This document shows positions 61,072 through 64,000 of a stretch of DNA of 64,000 bases, piece after piece. Each line of letters opens with the position of its first letter. The stretch's first letter is position 1. The position numbers and the translations under genes are program-made. This stretch comes from Serratia symbiotica (GTDB taxonomy: Bacteria; Pseudomonadota; Gammaproteobacteria; Enterobacterales; Enterobacteriaceae). The stretch covers positions 2,232,001 to 2,296,000 of the forward strand of contig NZ_CP050855.1 of NCBI RefSeq assembly GCF_000821185.2, given 5' to 3'. The notes beneath the pieces were generated by a model. It was not told where the DNA came from and made no database searches. It was given only the letters and a program-made list of their open reading frames with translations.

Positions 61072-61097
61072 ACGGGTACCCTGAGGCACCCGCTTTT
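61072..61097. terminator. Terminator between convergent emrB and yfiF
   Basis: GGGTACC-CTGA-GGCACCC hairpin with one mismatch, flanked by AAAA on the left and CTTTT on the right, so usable from both sides. Confidence 0.8.
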
Positions 61098-61113
61098 CAT
61101 CCAGCGTTGAGCA

Positions 61114-62196
61114 TTACGCCTGATTCTGTCGCCACCAGTCAGCCAGCAAAATGCCAGTGGCAACCGACACGTTCAGGCTGTCCACCTTACCGGTGCCGCC
61201 GATGGAAATACTCATGTCCCCCTGCTGCCAAGCGCTGTCACTCAAACCATCACGCTCTTGCCCCAACACCAACACTATTTTGGCCGGCAACTTGGCCTGT
61301 GCTAACGCAGTACCTTTGTGGCTGGAGGTGGTGACGATGGTATAACCCGCCTGGCGAAAGATATCCAGCACCGATAGAAAGTCATCAGCATTGATCGCCT
61401 TTATATGCTCCGCACCGCCTTCTGCGGTGCGCACTGCGGCCCCGGATTCCAACACTGCAGGATCTTGCAGCAACACGCCATTGACACCGAAATGGGCACA
61501 TGAGCGCACGATAGCACCCAGATTATGCGGGTTGCCCACCTCTTCCAGCGCCAACACGCAGTCGGTAGCCAGGGGGTTTTTCAGATAGGTCTGCGCATCC
61601 AACCCCTGACGCTTTTTAATCAAAAAACAGACGCCACCGTGGTGTTCAGTACCGGAAGCCTTGACCAGTTCTTCCTCATCCACCACATGGTAAGCCTTGC
61701 GGTTAGCCGCCATCCAGCGCAACGCTTCACGGAAACGCGGAGTGATCGACTGTATGAACCAAGCGCGAACGATGGCATCTGGACGGCTGGCGAACAGCGC
61801 CTGACAGGCGTTCTCACCGTAGACGCGGGTTTCTTCCGCACGCTGCCGGCGCAACTGTTCCGGGTCGATAAAGCTTTTGCCGCTGATGCCGCCATGATCA
61901 AACGCAGGCTCTTCATCTGGTGCGCGTGAAACGGTTTTCCATGGTGAATCATAACTCCCTCGATCTGCGGAGCGAGACAGCGCCGGACGACGAGAGTGAT
62001 CACCTTCACTGCGGTGGAAACCTGCTCCACGACGATCATGGCCATTACGCACTTTGGCTTGATCCTCACGGCTTAAGCGTGCGCTGTTTACCGAGCGACC
62101 TTTGCCAGCCGAATGTTTATTTTTGTTACGGCCATCATCGCTGCGGACGTACATCACTTTAACTTTACCGTTCTTACCACTGAATGCGTCGTTCAT
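61114..62196 (-). CDS. yfiF: Putative SpoU/TrmH-family rRNA/tRNA 2'-O-methyltransferase YfiF
   Basis: A basic, low-complexity amino part ([15 protein letters not shown], many Arg/Ser) precedes a SpoU substrate-binding domain ([40 protein letters not shown]) and the knotted SAM domain ([52 protein letters not shown]). Substrate is not established. Start set at ATG 62196 after GGAG, 360 residues. Confidence 0.92.
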   Translation of the reverse strand: MNDAFSGKNGKVKVMYVRSDDGRNKNKHSAGKGRSVNSARLSREDQAKVRNGHDRRGAGFHRSEGDHSRRPALSRSADRGSYDSPWKTVSRAPDEEPAFDHGGISGKSFIDPEQLRRQRAEETRVYGENACQALFASRPDAIVRAWFIQSITPRFREALRWMAANRKAYHVVDEEELVKASGTEHHGGVCFLIKKRQGLDAQTYLKNPLATDCVLALEEVGNPHNLGAIVRSCAHFGVNGVLLQDPAVLESGAAVRTAEGGAEHIKAINADDFLSVLDIFRQAGYTIVTTSSHKGTALAQAKLPAKIVLVLGQERDGLSDSAWQQGDMSISIGGTGKVDSLNVSVATGILLADWWRQNQA

Positions 62197-62406
62197 TGTC
62201 TTCTCCACCTACGCGCTGGGCGCGAAGAGTACCTGATGTTACTGCATGAAACTACCAACTTGCGCCAAAAGTTCCCAACTGTCATATCTATTGAACAATC
62301 CTCGTTGTCCAGCCCATTGCTTTTGCCAACAATCCGCCATATTAAAAACCCTCTGCGTTACTGAATGCAGCCGGCCTGTGATACGCTTTTAATATTTAAG
62401 ACCAAC

Positions 62407-62800
62407 ATGAATACAATTTGTGCACTTTGCCATGTCACTAACCCTGTACCTGAAGATCACCTGGCGGACGGCGCAAAGTGTGGCCGCTGCGGCCATGGAC
62501 TCTTCGGCGGTGGCGTGATAAACGCCACCGCTACCACCTTGGATCAACTGAGACAGGGCGACCTGCCCGTGGTGGTCGGCTTCTGGGCACCCTGGTGCAG
62601 ACCATGCCGCAGCTTTGCACCACTAGTGTGTTAACAAAGTACGCTTCGTGAGCGTCAACACCGAAGCCGAGCCAGAGCTGAACGCTCACTTCCGCAGCAT
62701 CCCCACCATTATGGTGTTCCGCGCGGGAAGAATGGCCGATATACTCAACGGCACGATGCAGAAAGTGCCGTTTGACCCTTGGTTCAATGCGTTAGTTTAA
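62407..62800 (+). pseudogene. trxC: trxC (thioredoxin 2), internal deletion and frameshift
   Basis: The zinc-finger amino domain ([24 protein letters not shown]) and thioredoxin start ([20 protein letters not shown]) are readable, then a stop at 62632-62634. The carboxy part resumes in another frame ([40 protein letters not shown]). About 15 residues between are missing. The redox motif WCGPC has become WCRPC. Confidence 0.93.
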
Positions 62801-62879
62801 CGCAGAAAATGTAGGCTTGTATCCCGCAATTACCCATGATCGCCGCTGTCGGCCTTGTCTAACGCGCGGCTGGGAGGCT

Positions 62880-63027
62880 AAGAACCTATCCCATTAGACT
62901 GTTTTATTTGCCATTTTGACCCTGGGCCATGCTCACCATCCTCACGTAATACCGGTACGCTCCGCTTGTTACGCGCTATCCGTGAGCAAATTGGCAGCAA
63001 CAATGTACGCCCACTGGGATAGGCGCT
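62880..63027 (-). repeat. Intergenic repeat, copy C (inverted)
   Basis: Reverse-oriented member of the 41500-41644 family, with ends AAGAACCTATCCCATTAGAC and CCACTGGGATAGGCGCTT and inner TTTTATTTGCCATTTTGACC, GCTCACCATCCTCACGTAAT. It lies between dead trxC and pat. Confidence 0.85.
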
Positions 63028-63179
63028 TATCCGCTGAGGCCCAGCAACTACGTCCGAGACTTCTGCCATTTCCATTAACAATATCTGGTGAGGAACCTAT
63101 TCGCTCGGAGGTAGCGGTCACAGTAAAGCCGCAGCAAAGCGGCTAAAATCAGGCCTAACGTTGCCAAAAGGAACCATGC

Positions 63180-64000
63180 ATGAGCCAGCGAGGGTTAGAG
63201 GCGCTATTACATCCCAAGTCTATCGCCGTTCTCGGCGCTTCACAGCAGCCCGGCCGTGCCGGCCACCTGATGATGAGCAACTTGCTGGCGGGCGGCTTCA
63301 ACGGCCCGGTACTGCCTGTAACGCCGCGTTATATAGCAGTGTGCGGCGTGATGGCCTATCCAGACATCGCCAGCCTGCCACTGCCCCCCGATCTGGCGAT
63401 CCTCTGCACCCACGCCAAACGCAATCTACCCCTGCTGGAGGCATTAGGCCAACGGGGCTGTAAAACCGCCATCATACTCTCTTCATCACCGGAACAGTTC
63501 GCCGAGCTGAAAGCCTGTGCGCAGCGTTACGCCATGCGTCTGCTGGGGCCTAATAGCCTAGGGCTGCTAGCACCCTGGCAGAGCGTTAACGCCAGCTTCT
63601 CACCACTGCCCATCCAAAAGGGCAAGCTGGCGTTTGTTTCCCAATCCGCCGCCGTGGCCAATACCGTCCTCGACTGGGCGCAACAGCGTGAAATCGGCTT
63701 TTCTTATTTCATCGCGCTGGGCGACAGCCTGGATATCAACATCGACGACCTGCTCGACTTTTTGGCTCGCAACGCTAAAACCAGCGCCATCCTCCTGTAC
63801 CTGGAGAACATCAGCGATGCGCGCCGCTTTCTGTCAGCAGCGCGCAGCGCCTCACGCAACAAGCCGATATTGGTGATTAAAAGCGGACGCAGCCAGCAGG
63901 CGCAGATACTGCTTAACAGTCCTTTGGGGTTAGACGCCGCCTACGATGCCGCGATCCAGCGCGCCGGCCTATTGCGTGTACAGGACACCCATGAACTGTT
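63180..64000 (+). CDS. pat: Protein lysine acetyltransferase Pat (YfiQ/PatZ), 5' part
   Basis: Begins MSQRGLEALLHPKSIAVLGA and is open to the window edge (273 codons of about 880). The visible part is the NDP-forming acyl-CoA synthetase-like domain: CoA-binding GASQQPGRAGHLMMSNLLAG, LLGPNSLGLLAPW, LAFVSQSAAVANTVLDWAQQ, FIALGDSLDINIDDLLD. The carboxy GNAT domain that acetylates acetyl-CoA synthetase and other proteins lies beyond 64000. A further ATG four bases upstream is out of frame. Confidence 0.93.
   Translation, partial: MSQRGLEALLHPKSIAVLGASQQPGRAGHLMMSNLLAGGFNGPVLPVTPRYIAVCGVMAYPDIASLPLPPDLAILCTHAKRNLPLLEALGQRGCKTAIILSSSPEQFAELKACAQRYAMRLLGPNSLGLLAPWQSVNASFSPLPIQKGKLAFVSQSAAVANTVLDWAQQREIGFSYFIALGDSLDINIDDLLDFLARNAKTSAILLYLENISDARRFLSAARSASRNKPILVIKSGRSQQAQILLNSPLGLDAAYDAAIQRAGLLRVQDTHEL

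Overview
The window reads as a chromosomal segment of an Enterobacterales bacterium close to Serratia. Gene order (yfhL-acpS-pdxJ-recO-era-rnc-lepB-lepA, rpoE-rseABC, srmB-grcA-ung, grpE/nadK-recN-bamE, rnfH-ratA-smpB-ssrA, nrdHIEF-proVWX, emrRAB) follows the enterobacterial pattern. Core genes are intact, but many accessory or metabolic genes are freshly broken (murP, murR, grcA, a prepilin peptidase, ygaZ, emrR, trxC). The window also holds insertion sequences, repeats and a deleted prophage. That pattern fits a recently host-restricted lineage such as Serratia symbiotica; this identification is inference from content, not from a search.

Left end (1-3.5 kb): a decaying MurNAc utilisation locus (murQ intact, murP and murR dead) and a phosphoethanolamine transferase. 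From 3.6 to 22.6 kb lies a P2-like prophage. Its gene order is P2 late-gene order (Q leftward; N M L, X, holins, lysozyme, nested spanins, R S, V W J I H, T U D rightward). Two large deletions (part of Q through part of N; most of G through part of T) and an IS481-family element joining D to a truncated integrase make it non-viable. Between L and X sits a dense block of about 2.7 kb of small genes: an unknown two-gene cassette, a Gp49/HigB-like toxin with XRE antitoxin, a Phd-Doc-like pair, a ribbon-helix-helix protein, a C4-RNA-like hairpin and an Icd-like gene. A HicAB pair sits between S and V. The prophage appears to sit in the 5' end of yfhL: a 20-bp identical stretch of yfhL occurs at both edges, the left one in a dead 5' fragment.

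22.5-43.6 kb is conserved housekeeping DNA: CoA carrier-protein activation, pyridoxine, DNA repair, RNA processing, signal peptidase, translation factor LepA, the sigma-E operon, NAD synthesis, RNA helicase, uracil glycosylase, GrpE, NAD kinase, RecN, BamE, and the SmpB-tmRNA rescue system. Recognisable control sites include a sigma-32 promoter at grpE, two LexA boxes at recN and a probable sigma-E promoter at rpoE. tmRNA is followed by a second element: a P4-type integrase with upstream decamer repeats, cut off by an IS3-family element, then an IS1 fragment and a dead prepilin peptidase.

47.8-64 kb: asr-ydgU with an RstA-like box; nrdHIEF (class Ib ribonucleotide reductase) with paired NrdR-like boxes; proVWX (osmoprotectant uptake); dead ygaZ with codon-repeat expansions; dead emrR beside intact emrAB; yfiF; dead trxC; and the 5' part of the protein acetyltransferase gene pat, which runs off the window. 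A roughly 145-bp repeat with terminal inverted repeats occurs three times (41.5, 47.3 and 62.9 kb).
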